From: Streptomonospora nanhaiensis
GTDB lineage: Bacteria; Actinomycetota; Actinomycetes; Streptosporangiales; Streptosporangiaceae
NCBI RefSeq assembly: GCF_013410565.1
Contig: NZ_JACCFO010000001.1
Span: 2,604,001 to 2,668,000 of the forward strand
DNA length: 64,000 nt
Direction: 5' to 3'
In this document: one piece after another, positions 11,335 to 19,843 of the stretch
Position numbering within the stretch: the first letter of the stretch is position 1
Layout of the letters: every line of letters begins with the position of its first letter
The notes under the pieces: generated by a model
Told to the model about the DNA's origin: nothing
Databases searched by the model: none
Seen by the model: the letters and a program-made list of their open reading frames with translations, nothing else
Translations under genes and position numbers: made by a program

Positions 11335-12906
11335 CTAGGCGCGCTCGGGCGTGCGGCCGGCGATCAGGTCGGCCGCGCGCTCGGCGATCATGATCGTCGG
11401 CGCGTTGGTGTTGCCGCGCACGGTGTTGGGCATCACCGAGGCGTCCACGACCCGCAGGCCCTCGACCCCCTGGACCCGCAGGTGGGAGTCCACCACCGAG
11501 CCGATGGCGCAGGTGCCCACCGGGTGGAAGATGCTCGACAGCACGTGGCGGGCGAAGCGCAGGATGGAGGCGTCGTCGTCGCCCTCGGGCGCGCTGATCG
11601 GCTCGCCGCGGTGAGCGGCCAGCGCGGGCTGGGCGGCGACCTCCAGCGAGGCGCGCACCGCCCGCACGACGGTCTCGCGGTCCTCGGCGGTGGTGAGGTA
11701 GTTGTGCAGGATCCGCGGCTTGGCGGCCGGGTTGGGCGAGCGCAGGAACACCCGGCCCCGGCTGGTGGGCCGCAGCAGGGTCGGCGCCACGGTGAACGCG
11801 TGGTGCACCGGGATGCCCAGGCCCTCCTCGACCAGCATGATCGGGCCGGCGTGGATTTGGATGTCGGGCGCCTCCAGGTCGGGCCGGGTGCGCACCAGGC
11901 CGGCGGCCTCGGCGATGTTGGAGGTGAGGGGGCCGCGCCCCTCGGTCATCAGCAGCGCCTGGTTCTCCGGCGTGGCCGCGGTGGACAGGCTCTCCACGTC
12001 GGTGCGGTAGACCAGCCCGAAGAACACGTGGTCCTGGAGGTTCTCGCCCACCGGGAGGTCGGCCACCGGCTCGATGCCGAAGGCCGCCAGCTCGGCGGCG
12101 CGCCCGATGCCCGAGAGCTGGAGCAGCTTGGGGCTGTTGTAGGCGCCGGCCGAGACGATGACCTCGCGCTCGGCGCGGACCGTGCGGACCTCGGCGCCCT
12201 GGACGAGTTCGACGCCGACCGCGCGCCCGTTCTCGACCACCACGCGGTTGACCTGGGTGTCGGTCATCACAGTGAGGTTGGGGCGCTCCTCGGCGGCGCG
12301 CAGGTAGGCGTCGGCGGCGCTGAAGCGCAGGCCGTTGCTCTGGGTGACCTGAAGCCAGCCGAAGCCGTCCTGGGAGGCCCCGTTGAAGTCGGGGTTGCGG
12401 ACGTGGCCGGCCTGCTCGCCGGCCTCGATGAACGCCTCCATGAGGGGGTGGCGGGTGCGCAGGTCGCCGACCTTGAGCGGGCCGCCCGCGCCGTGGTGGT
12501 CGTCGGCTCCGCGCTCGTTGTCCTCGGCGCGCTTGAAGTAGGGCAGGACGCCGTCCCAGTCCCAGCCCTCGGCCCCGGCCTTCTCCCAGTCGCGGTAGTC
12601 GGCGGGGTTGCCGCGCATGTAGATCATGGCGTTGATGGACGACGACCCGCCGAGGACCCGGCCGAGGGGCAGGTTGCGCCGCCGGCCGTCCAGCCCGGGC
12701 TCGGGCTCGGTGGCGTAGTCCCAGTCCAGCGGGGTCTTGAACAGGGTGGGCCAGGCCATGGGCACCCGCAGCTCGGGCGCGGTGTCGGCCGGTCCGGCCT
12801 CGATGAGCAGCACCCGGGTGCCGGGATCCGCCGAGAGCCGGGAGGCGAGCACGCAGCCCGCCGAGCCCGCTCCGACGATCACGAAGTCGTACAAGCGATT
12901 CTCCAT
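11335..12906 (-). CDS. GMC-family FAD-dependent oxidoreductase
   Basis: 523 residues. N-terminal Rossmann motif for FAD (DFVIVGAGSAGCVLASRL), the first GMC signature GRVLGGSSSINAMIYMRG, the second signature SAGAYNSPKLLQLSGIG, the catalytic His in FHPVGTCAIG and the C-terminal NTNAPTIMIAERAAD with the second active-site residue as Asn. The family includes choline dehydrogenase, alkanol and PEG dehydrogenases; the sequence is nearest the choline/alcohol dehydrogenase branch, but substrate is open. Start placed at 12906 (MENRLYDFV) because the fold begins there; no good ribosome site is visible. Divergent from the conservon. Confidence 0.88.
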   Translation of the reverse strand: MENRLYDFVIVGAGSAGCVLASRLSADPGTRVLLIEAGPADTAPELRVPMAWPTLFKTPLDWDYATEPEPGLDGRRRNLPLGRVLGGSSSINAMIYMRGNPADYRDWEKAGAEGWDWDGVLPYFKRAEDNERGADDHHGAGGPLKVGDLRTRHPLMEAFIEAGEQAGHVRNPDFNGASQDGFGWLQVTQSNGLRFSAADAYLRAAEERPNLTVMTDTQVNRVVVENGRAVGVELVQGAEVRTVRAEREVIVSAGAYNSPKLLQLSGIGRAAELAAFGIEPVADLPVGENLQDHVFFGLVYRTDVESLSTAATPENQALLMTEGRGPLTSNIAEAAGLVRTRPDLEAPDIQIHAGPIMLVEEGLGIPVHHAFTVAPTLLRPTSRGRVFLRSPNPAAKPRILHNYLTTAEDRETVVRAVRASLEVAAQPALAAHRGEPISAPEGDDDASILRFARHVLSSIFHPVGTCAIGSVVDSHLRVQGVEGLRVVDASVMPNTVRGNTNAPTIMIAERAADLIAGRTPERA

Positions 12907-12993
12907 TGTGGCGTTGAGGCGAGTACAGGAGCCCGCGGCCCTGGGGGCAATGAGGGCCCGCGGGCGTGTGAGCACCGCCAAATTAGCGGAGCA

Positions 12994-13021
12994 ACCCTAC
13001 AAACGGCCGGAAAACGCACAA
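12994..13021 (-). promoter_or_regulatory. Candidate promoter of the GMC gene
   Basis: Reading the minus strand, TTGTGC (13016-13021) and TAGGGT (12994-12999) are separated by 16 nt. The start codon lies about 80 nt downstream. Sequence fit only. The rest of the 516-bp intergenic region 12907-13422 holds no recognisable gene. Confidence 0.4.
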
Positions 13022-13422
13022 TAGGGCACACGGGCCTTCCTTCGCAGGTGAAAGCGGGATCCGAATGCCGGAAAACCGCGGGCGTCCCGCCCGCGGCCCG
13101 GCGGCGCCGGGCCGGGTCCCGCGCAGCGGAACACCGGTGCCGGGGATCGCCCTATGATCGTCCGACACGCTATCGTGTGCGGGCAATTACCGCTTTTCGC
13201 CAGTGAGTGCGCATAGCAGTACAGTGACCGCGTGCTGTGACCTACGGGGGCGCGGTCCGGCCTCACGTGAGCGAACCCGCCGGCCCGTGCCTGCCCCCCA
13301 CGGCCGTGCCGCCCCGCTCCCGGCGGAGCGCGGACGCCGTGGGATTGCGCCGCACCCCCGCACACCCGGCATCCGTGACGTCCGTTTCCGCTGCCCGCCC
13401 CCTGATGCGCCCGAGGAGTTCC

Positions 13423-16080
13423 GTGGAGTCAGCGAAGAGAAAGCGGAGGGCGAGTATCCGCCGCCGCTCGCGCAGGGCGGTCCTGCTGCCCGCGGCGGCG
13501 TTCGTCGCCCTCTGGCTCACCGTCAGCAGCTACCTGGTCCTCAACGCCTTCCAGATGGTGGGCGCCGCCCGGGCCCTGGACGAGCTGTCCACCCCGGCCG
13601 CGGTGTCGCTGGTGTCGGTCATGGACGAGCGCTCGCAGACGGTCGCCTACCTGGAGAACCCCGAGGAGTTCCGCGCCCAACTGGAGGAGACCCGGCGGGA
13701 GTCCGACAAGCTCACCCAGGAGGTCTTCGACCGGTTCGAGCCGTTCCGCGACCTCGCCTCCGACGCGATCCGGCAGCGCATCGCCGACTTCGAGAGCCAG
13801 TACCGCGGCATCGACGACATCCGCGCCGAGGTGGACGAGGGCACCGCCTCCCGCGAGGAGGTCCTGCGCGACTACAACCGCGTCATGACGGTGGCGGCCA
13901 ACCTGTTCGACGAGCAGTCGCGCGGCCACCCCGAGCCCACCGCGATCGGCCCGGGCCTGAGCGCCACCAACACCTTCCGCGTGGTCGACCTGCTCGCCCA
14001 GAGCGACGCCCAGCTCACCCGCAGCTTCGCCAACGGCAGCCTCACCCACGAGGACCAGCACGAGTTCACCCGGCTGAGCAGCTCCTACCACGCCATCCTC
14101 GACTCCATCCGGCCGTTCATGAGCGACGCCCAGACGGCCAAGCTGGAGACGCTGATGGAGAGCGAGGACTACCAGCGGCTGGTGGAGTACGAGCAGCGCA
14201 TCGTCGACCGCGAGATCGCGGTCTCCATCGACCCGGTCACCGGCGAGGAGACCCGCGACACCACGGTGCCCGTCAGCGAGCGGGAGTGGCGCGAGGTCTA
14301 CGTCCCGGTCAAGGACGCCCTGACCGACATCGGCGCCAGCGAGTCCTACCACGCCGCCGACCTGCAGACCCGGGCGGCCACGCTCGCGCTGTCCCTGGCG
14401 CTGGGCGGCACCCTGGGCGTGGCGCTCCTGGGCTTCGCGGCCATCTCCATCGCCGTGCGCACCACCAACAGCGTGGTCACCCGCCTGGGCCGGCTGCGCG
14501 ACGAGACCGACCAGCGCGCCAACGAGTTCCTGCCCGAGCTGGCCGAGCGGCTGCGCCGCAACGAGCCGGTCGACTCCACCGCGATCCCGCCGCTGACCGC
14601 CAGCGACGACGAGATCGGCGAGGTCGCCACCGCGTTCGACAAGGCCCAGCGCTTCGCCGTGGACGCCGCCGTGCGCCAGGCCGAACTGCTGCACGGCATC
14701 AACCGGGTGTTCCTCAACATCGCCCACCGCAGCCAGACGCTGATCCACCGCCAGCTCCGCCTGCTGGACCGCATGGAGCGCGAGCAGGAGGACCCCGAGC
14801 AGCTCACCGAGCTGTTCAAGCTGGACCACCTGGCCACCCGCTCCCGACGCAACGCCGAGAACCTGCTCATCCTCGGCGGCGAGAACCCGGGCCGCACCTG
14901 GCACCGGCCCATGCCGCTGGTGGACGTGCTGCGCGGCGCCATCTCCGAGTCGGGCGACTACACCCGGGTCGACCGCCAGCAGATCGCCCGCGTGTCCCTG
15001 AAGGGCCCGGCGGTCGCCGACGTCATCCACCTGGTGGCCGAGCTGGTCGACAACGCCACCACGTTCTCCCCGCCGCACAGCCAGGTCCGGCTCAGCAGCG
15101 AGCAGGTGCCCAACGGCGTGGTCGTGGAGATCGAGGACCGCGGCCTGGGCATGCAGGAGGACGAGTTCGAGGCGGCCAACGACATCCTGGCCAACCCGCC
15201 CGAGTTCGACGTCATGCGGCTCAACGAGAAGATGCGGCTGGGCCTGTTCGTGGTCTCGCGGCTGGCCAAGCGGCACGACATCAAGGTGCGGCTGCGCTCC
15301 TCGCCCTACGGCGGCGTGCAGGCCATCGTGCTGCTGCCCGCCGAGCTGATCGCGACCGAGCACGAGATCGCCGCCGCGGCCTCCTCCGACACCGGCGAGC
15401 GGGCCCTGCCCGGCGCCGGGGAGCGCGCCGAGGGTGCTGAGCACGCTGAGGGCACCGCCGAGTCGGGCGCCGCGCGCGCCGGCGCCGCCCCCCGCGAGGA
15501 CGCGCCCGCGGGCGACATGCTCGCCGGCCGCGGCGCCGCGCCGTCGGGCGCCGCCGAGGCCGCCGACCCGCCGACCACCGGTGCCCTGCGCCGGGGCGAC
15601 GGCCTGACCCCCGCCGAGGCCGGCCACACCGCCACCGGCCTGCCGCGCCGCGCGGCGCCGGGCGGCGAGGCCGGCGGCGGGGCCCGCGCCGACGTCCTGA
15701 GCGGGCCGGCCCCGGGCGGGCGCGGCGCCCACGCGCGGCGCACCGCGCCGGCTCCCGCCGCCAACGGCGCGCACACCGGCACCGGTACCGGGACCGGCAC
15801 CGCCGGACCGGCCGCCGGCGGGAACGGATCGGGCGGCGGCGCCCCCCGCGGCGACTCCCGCCCGCCGCTGCCCAAGCGCAATCCGCAGACGCACCTGGCC
15901 CCGCAACTGCACCAGACACCGCCGTCGGCGTACTCCACCCCCGCAGCCCCGGCGATGGAGGAGGAGGACCGCTCCGAGCGGCTGCGCCGCAACATGGCGG
16001 CGTTCCAGCAGGGAACGCGCCGCGGCCGTCTTGAGGGGCAACAGCGCCAGAACGATTCGGATAAGGACTCCCGACCGTGA
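13423..16080 (+). CDS. cvnA: Conservon sensor kinase CvnA
   Basis: 885 residues: basic N-terminus, first membrane helix at about 19-41, an extracytoplasmic all-helical NIT (nitrate/nitrite-sensing-like) domain to about residue 315, second helix (LALSLALGGTLGVALLGFAAI), a HAMP-like linker, a degenerate dimerisation segment (LLHGINRVFLNIAHRSQTLI) and a GHKL ATPase with the N-box ELVDNATTFSPP and G-box EDRGLGMQ. No canonical phospho-acceptor His box is obvious, as is usual for CvnA. The last ~240 residues are a Pro/Ala/Gly-rich disordered tail. GTG at 13423 chosen because of GAGGAG 4 nt upstream. First gene of a cvnABCD unit; its stop overlaps cvnB by 4 nt. Signal sensed is unknown. Confidence 0.9.
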   Translation: MESAKRKRRASIRRRSRRAVLLPAAAFVALWLTVSSYLVLNAFQMVGAARALDELSTPAAVSLVSVMDERSQTVAYLENPEEFRAQLEETRRESDKLTQEVFDRFEPFRDLASDAIRQRIADFESQYRGIDDIRAEVDEGTASREEVLRDYNRVMTVAANLFDEQSRGHPEPTAIGPGLSATNTFRVVDLLAQSDAQLTRSFANGSLTHEDQHEFTRLSSSYHAILDSIRPFMSDAQTAKLETLMESEDYQRLVEYEQRIVDREIAVSIDPVTGEETRDTTVPVSEREWREVYVPVKDALTDIGASESYHAADLQTRAATLALSLALGGTLGVALLGFAAISIAVRTTNSVVTRLGRLRDETDQRANEFLPELAERLRRNEPVDSTAIPPLTASDDEIGEVATAFDKAQRFAVDAAVRQAELLHGINRVFLNIAHRSQTLIHRQLRLLDRMEREQEDPEQLTELFKLDHLATRSRRNAENLLILGGENPGRTWHRPMPLVDVLRGAISESGDYTRVDRQQIARVSLKGPAVADVIHLVAELVDNATTFSPPHSQVRLSSEQVPNGVVVEIEDRGLGMQEDEFEAANDILANPPEFDVMRLNEKMRLGLFVVSRLAKRHDIKVRLRSSPYGGVQAIVLLPAELIATEHEIAAAASSDTGERALPGAGERAEGAEHAEGTAESGAARAGAAPREDAPAGDMLAGRGAAPSGAAEAADPPTTGALRRGDGLTPAEAGHTATGLPRRAAPGGEAGGGARADVLSGPAPGGRGAHARRTAPAPAANGAHTGTGTGTGTAGPAAGGNGSGGGAPRGDSRPPLPKRNPQTHLAPQLHQTPPSAYSTPAAPAMEEEDRSERLRRNMAAFQQGTRRGRLEGQQRQNDSDKDSRP

Positions 16081-16520
16081 CGAACAACGCCGCCAAGGAC
16101 CTGAACTGGCTGCTGGACGAGCTTGTGGAACGGGCCGTCGGCGCCAGGTACGCCATCGTCCTCTCCGCCGACGGCCTGCTGATCGGCCGCTGCAACTCCC
16201 TGGACACCGACGAGGCCGAGCACCTGTCGGCCGTGGCCTCGGCCTTCCAGAGCCTGGCGCGCGGCACCGGCCGCCAGTTCAACGGCGGCAAGGTGCTGCA
16301 GACCGTGGTGGAGATGGAGCACGCCTACCTCTTCGTCACCGGATCGGGCAGCGGCGCCTGCCTGGCGGTGATCGCCGAGGAGACCTCCGACGTCGGCCTC
16401 ATCGCCTACGAGATGAACGTCCTCGTGGAGCAGGTCGGCCGCTTCCTCGACGCGTCGCCCCGCCACCCGGGAGCCGCCGCCACCTCCACTGGGCCCGTGC
16501 CCGGAAGCTCCTCCCGATAA
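16077..16520 (+). CDS. cvnB: Conservon Roadblock/LC7 protein CvnB
   Basis: 147 residues of the Roadblock/LC7 fold: helix-strand start KDLNWLLDELVERAVGARYAIVLSADGLLIG, central VVEMEHAYLFVTGSGSGACLAVIA. Such proteins bind and regulate small Ras-like GTPases, here CvnD. Starts with GTG inside the cvnA stop (GTGA overlap), so it is translationally coupled. The C-terminal ~20 residues are low-complexity. Confidence 0.92.
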   Translation: MTNNAAKDLNWLLDELVERAVGARYAIVLSADGLLIGRCNSLDTDEAEHLSAVASAFQSLARGTGRQFNGGKVLQTVVEMEHAYLFVTGSGSGACLAVIAEETSDVGLIAYEMNVLVEQVGRFLDASPRHPGAAATSTGPVPGSSSR

Positions 16521-16532
16521 GGAGACGCGAGC

Positions 16533-16904
16533 ATGGCTGACCAGCACGAACCAGGGCTGGAGGAGGCCAACGACCCCCTGGTCCGGCCCTACGTCATCGC
16601 CCAGGGGCGCGAACGGGGCAACGCCGTCCAACTCGACATGATCAGCGTGGTCATCGCGGCGCGCGCCGACGTGGACGAGATGGCGCTGGAGCCCGAGCAG
16701 GTGCGGATCCTGGAACTGTGCCGCCGCCCCCAGTCGGTGGCGGAGATCTCGGCCCACCTGGACATCCCCGTCGCGGTCGTCAAGGTCCTGCTCGGCGACC
16801 TCATCAGCCGGGGCTACGCCCTGGCCCGCGCCCCCTACACCCAGCAGAGCCCGGTGAGCCGGGACATACTCCAGGCGGTACTCGATGGAATCCAACGTCT
16901 CTGA
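16533..16904 (+). CDS. cvnC: Conservon DUF742 protein CvnC
   Basis: 123 residues. DUF742 winged-helix-like domain: NDPLVRPYVIAQGR at the start, the QVRILELCRRPQSVAEISAHLDIPVAVVKVLLGDLISRG helix-turn-helix-like middle and DILQAVLDGIQRL at the end. AAGGAG ribosome site 8-9 nt before ATG. Its 3' end overlaps cvnD by 20 nt. It is assumed to work with CvnA, CvnB and CvnD as a membrane-associated, G-protein-like signalling complex, as described for Streptomyces conservons. Confidence 0.92.
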   Translation: MADQHEPGLEEANDPLVRPYVIAQGRERGNAVQLDMISVVIAARADVDEMALEPEQVRILELCRRPQSVAEISAHLDIPVAVVKVLLGDLISRGYALARAPYTQQSPVSRDILQAVLDGIQRL

Positions 16905-17472
16905 GCACGGCGGGCAGCGCATCCCCTCGGCGATCAAGATCCTCATCGCCGGCGGGTTCGGGGCCGGCAAGACCACCCTCGTCGGCTCGGTCAGCGAGAT
17001 CGCGCCGCTGAGCACCGAGGAGGTCATGACCGAGGCCAGCATGGGCGTCGACGACCTCGACGGGGTCGAGGCGAAGACCACCACCACGGTGGCGCTGGAC
17101 TTCGGCCGCATCACGATCAACGACGACCTGGTGCTGTACCTGTTCGGCACCCCGGGCCAGAAGCGGTTCTGGTTCATGTGGGAGGAGCTGGCCCTGGGCG
17201 CCCTGGGCGCGGTGGTGCTGGCCGACACCCGCCGCCTGGACACCTGCTTCCCGGCGGTGGACTTCTTCGAGCGGCACCAGCTGCCGTTCGTGGTGGCGGT
17301 CAACTGCTTCGACGGCGCCGACCGCTACACCGAGGACGAGGTCCAGCAGGCCCTGAGCCTGGGCGCCGACGTGCCGGTGCTGCTGTGCGACGCACGCGTG
17401 CGCCAGTCGGGCAAGACCGTGCTGGAGGCCCTGGTCCGGCACGTCGCCGACCGCATGGCCACCCCGGTCTAG
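16885..17472 (+). CDS. cvnD: Conservon Ras-like GTPase CvnD
   Basis: 195 residues. P-loop GGFGAGKTT, switch-region TEASMGVDDLDGVEAKTTTTVALDFG, the G3-like LFGTPGQKRF (in place of DTAGQ), and NCFDG in the position of the NKxD guanine-specificity motif, here altered as is typical for MglA/CvnD relatives. Last gene of the conservon. No cytochrome P450 or other effector gene follows in the same direction; the next gene converges 31 nt away. Confidence 0.92.
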   Translation: MESNVSEHGGQRIPSAIKILIAGGFGAGKTTLVGSVSEIAPLSTEEVMTEASMGVDDLDGVEAKTTTTVALDFGRITINDDLVLYLFGTPGQKRFWFMWEELALGALGAVVLADTRRLDTCFPAVDFFERHQLPFVVAVNCFDGADRYTEDEVQQALSLGADVPVLLCDARVRQSGKTVLEALVRHVADRMATPV

Positions 17473-17503
17473 CCCGCGGTCCCGGCGGCCGCGGGCCGGC
17501 CCC

Positions 17504-18274
17504 TCAGCGGGGCAGCCGGCGCCACAGCGGGCGGGGCAGCAGCCGCATCCCGGCGAACACCAGGCGCAGCACCCGGGGCACCCACACCACGTGGGCGCCG
17601 GTGCGCAGGCCGTCGGCGACCGCGTCGGCGACCTGGCCGGGCGTCGCCGGGAACGGCGCGGCCGAAACGTGGGCCGACATCCGGGTGGCCACGTAGCCAG
17701 GGCGCACGATCATGACGCGGGCGCCGCTGCCGTGCAGGGAGTCGGCCAGGCCCTGGGCGAAGCCGTCGAGCCCGGCCTTGGCCGACCCGTAGACGAAGTT
17801 GGCGCGGCGCACCCGCACGCCCGCCACCGAGGACACCACCACGAGGGTGCCGTGGCCCTGCTCGCGCAGCCGGGCGGCCACGGCCAGGCCCGCCGACACG
17901 TGGCCGGTGTAGGTGGCGGTGGCGGCCTCGGCGGCGGCGGCCGGGTCGGCGTCGAACTCCGCCTGCTCGCCGAGCACGCCGAAGGCGTCGACCACGACGT
18001 CGAGGTCGCCGGCCAGCGCCACGGCCGCCGCCACCACTCCGGCGTGGGTGTCGGGCCGGGCGGCGTCGAAGTCGACGGGGTGGACCTCGCGGGCACCGGC
18101 CGCGCGCAGCCGCTCGGCGACGGCGGCCACCTCGGTGGAGTCGGCGGCCTCGCGGGCGGCCAGCACGACCCGGCGGGCGCCGTCGCGCACCAGCCGCTCG
18201 GCCACCGCCGCGCCGATCTCGCTGCGTCCGCCCAGCAGCAGCACGGTGCCGACCGCGCCGACGGCGTTGCGCAT
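17504..18274 (-). CDS. dprE2: DprE2: decaprenylphosphoryl-2-keto-ribose reductase
   Basis: Short-chain dehydrogenase of 256 residues: NAD(P)-binding LLLGGRSEIG, catalytic Ser in VVVSSVAGV, catalytic YGSAK. The GGRSEIG variant and the position next to dprE1 identify it as DprE2, which reduces decaprenylphosphoryl-2-keto-erythro-pentose with NADH to decaprenylphosphoryl-D-arabinose, the donor for arabinan synthesis. Start at 18274, with AGGAGG 6 nt upstream; the frame continues upstream but lacks a ribosome site. Last gene of the DUF3068-ubiA-dprE1-dprE2 operon, separated from dprE1 by 124 nt. Confidence 0.9.
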   Translation of the reverse strand: MRNAVGAVGTVLLLGGRSEIGAAVAERLVRDGARRVVLAAREAADSTEVAAVAERLRAAGAREVHPVDFDAARPDTHAGVVAAAVALAGDLDVVVDAFGVLGEQAEFDADPAAAAEAATATYTGHVSAGLAVAARLREQGHGTLVVVSSVAGVRVRRANFVYGSAKAGLDGFAQGLADSLHGSGARVMIVRPGYVATRMSAHVSAAPFPATPGQVADAVADGLRTGAHVVWVPRVLRLVFAGMRLLPRPLWRRLPR

Positions 18275-18398
18275 GAATCCTCCTGTGTCGCTCGGGTGCC
18301 CGGCCGGCGCGCCGCCGGTCCGGGCCTGGTGTCGGGGCGGCCGCCCCGCTCGGCGCCCTCTCACCGCCCCCGCACGCGCGCCGCCCTCATCGCAGCGC

Positions 18399-19796
18399 TC
18401 ACAGCTCCAGGCGGCGGGCGAGGTCGGAGGTGAGCACGCCCCGGGGGTCGACCCGCGCGCGCACCGCGCGCCACGCGGCCAGCCCGGGGTACATGGCGTG
18501 CACCGTCTCGGGGTCGGCCCGGCTGTCCTTGGCCAGGTAGATCCGCCCTCCGGCGGCCAGCACCCGCTCGTCGAGCCGCCGCAGCAGCCGGGCCAGGCCG
18601 GGGAACTCGGCGGGCAGGTCCAGCGCCAGCGTCCACCCGGGCACGGGGAAGGACAGCGGCGCCGGGGTGCCCGGGCCGAACCGCTTGAGCACGGTGAGGA
18701 ACGAGGGCGCGCCCGCCGCCGCGAGGGCGGCCACGACCCGGCGCAGCTCGTCCTCGGCGCCGAAGGGCACGGCGAACTGGTACTGCACCAGCCCGCGCGG
18801 GCCGTAGAGCCGGTTCCAGCCGCGCACGGCGTCCAGCGGGTGGAAGAACCCGGTCAGGGGCCGCACGCGGCCGCGCTCGCGCCGGGGCGCGCGGGCGTAG
18901 TAGGCGGTGTTGAAGGCGCGCACGCTCAGCGGGTTGAGCAGTCCGGGCGGCACCAGGGGCGGCGCGGCGGCCAGCGCGTGCGGCGCGTAGGCCAGGGGCG
19001 CGCGCCGCCGGGCGGGCGGCAGCTCGTCGGCGCGGGCGTGGTGGGCGCGGGTGAGCACGCCCCGGCCCAGGGCCGCGCCGCGCGCCAGCAGGTCGATCCA
19101 GCACACGGTGTAGCGGTAGCGGTCGTCGGTGGCGCTCATGGCGGCCAGCGCGGAGTCCAGGTCGGGCACGCGGTCGGTGTCGACCCGCATGGCCGAGGTC
19201 TCCACCGGCAGGACGCCGAAGGTGGCCTCGGTGACGACCCCGGTCAGGCCCATGCCGCCGACCGTGGCCCAGAACAGGTCGGGGTCCTCGGCGGGCGAGA
19301 CGGCGCGCTCGGCGCCGTCGGGGGTGACGAGGCGCAGGGAGCGCACGTGGGCGCCGAAGGAGGAGTCGGCGTGGTGGTTCTTGCCGTGGATGTCGGCGGC
19401 GATCGCGCCGCCCACGGTGACGTTCCGGGTGCCGGGCACCACCGGCGGGAAGTACCCGTGCGGCAGCAGGGCGGCGATGAGGTCGGCGAGGCTGGTGCCG
19501 GCCGAGGCGGTGACGGTGCCGGCGGCGGGGTCGAGCCGGTGGCCGGGCGCCAGGTGGGCGCAGTCCAGCACCACTCCCCCGGCGCACTGGGCGGCGTCGC
19601 CGTAGGAGCGGCCCAGGCCGCGCGCCACGACGCCGCGGCGGCGCTCGGCCGGCCGGGCCGCGGCCGCCTCCAGCGCCGCGGCGACCTCGGCGGCCGTGCG
19701 CGGGCGCACCACGGTGGCCGCGCTGGGCGCGGTGCGCCCCCATCCGGTGAGCAGCGCGGGCGTGCCCGCGCGCGCGGCGGGCGGCGGCTGGGCCAT
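18399..19796 (-). CDS. dprE1: DprE1: decaprenylphosphoryl-beta-D-ribose oxidase
   Basis: FAD-dependent oxidase of the VAO fold, 465 residues (the mycobacterial enzyme has 461). FAD-binding segments are GLGRSYGDAAQ and GGAIAADIHGKNHH; the C-terminal domain carries LKRFGPGTPAPLSF, the Lys of LAKDSR and ends in LARRLEL as in mycobacteria. It oxidises the 2'-OH of decaprenylphosphoryl-ribose for DprE2 to reduce. The residue that aligns with the benzothiazinone-targeted Cys387 of M. tuberculosis is Ala391 (codon GCG, 18624-18626). ATG at 19796 has GAGGAGG 6 nt upstream; a longer open frame above it is the antisense shadow of ubiA. Confidence 0.93.
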   Translation of the reverse strand: MAQPPPAARAGTPALLTGWGRTAPSAATVVRPRTAAEVAAALEAAAARPAERRRGVVARGLGRSYGDAAQCAGGVVLDCAHLAPGHRLDPAAGTVTASAGTSLADLIAALLPHGYFPPVVPGTRNVTVGGAIAADIHGKNHHADSSFGAHVRSLRLVTPDGAERAVSPAEDPDLFWATVGGMGLTGVVTEATFGVLPVETSAMRVDTDRVPDLDSALAAMSATDDRYRYTVCWIDLLARGAALGRGVLTRAHHARADELPPARRRAPLAYAPHALAAAPPLVPPGLLNPLSVRAFNTAYYARAPRRERGRVRPLTGFFHPLDAVRGWNRLYGPRGLVQYQFAVPFGAEDELRRVVAALAAAGAPSFLTVLKRFGPGTPAPLSFPVPGWTLALDLPAEFPGLARLLRRLDERVLAAGGRIYLAKDSRADPETVHAMYPGLAAWRAVRARVDPRGVLTSDLARRLEL

Positions 19797-19843
19797 GCGG
19801 TCCTCCTCGGGCGGCTCGGTGGGGGTGCGGTGGCGGCGCGGTG

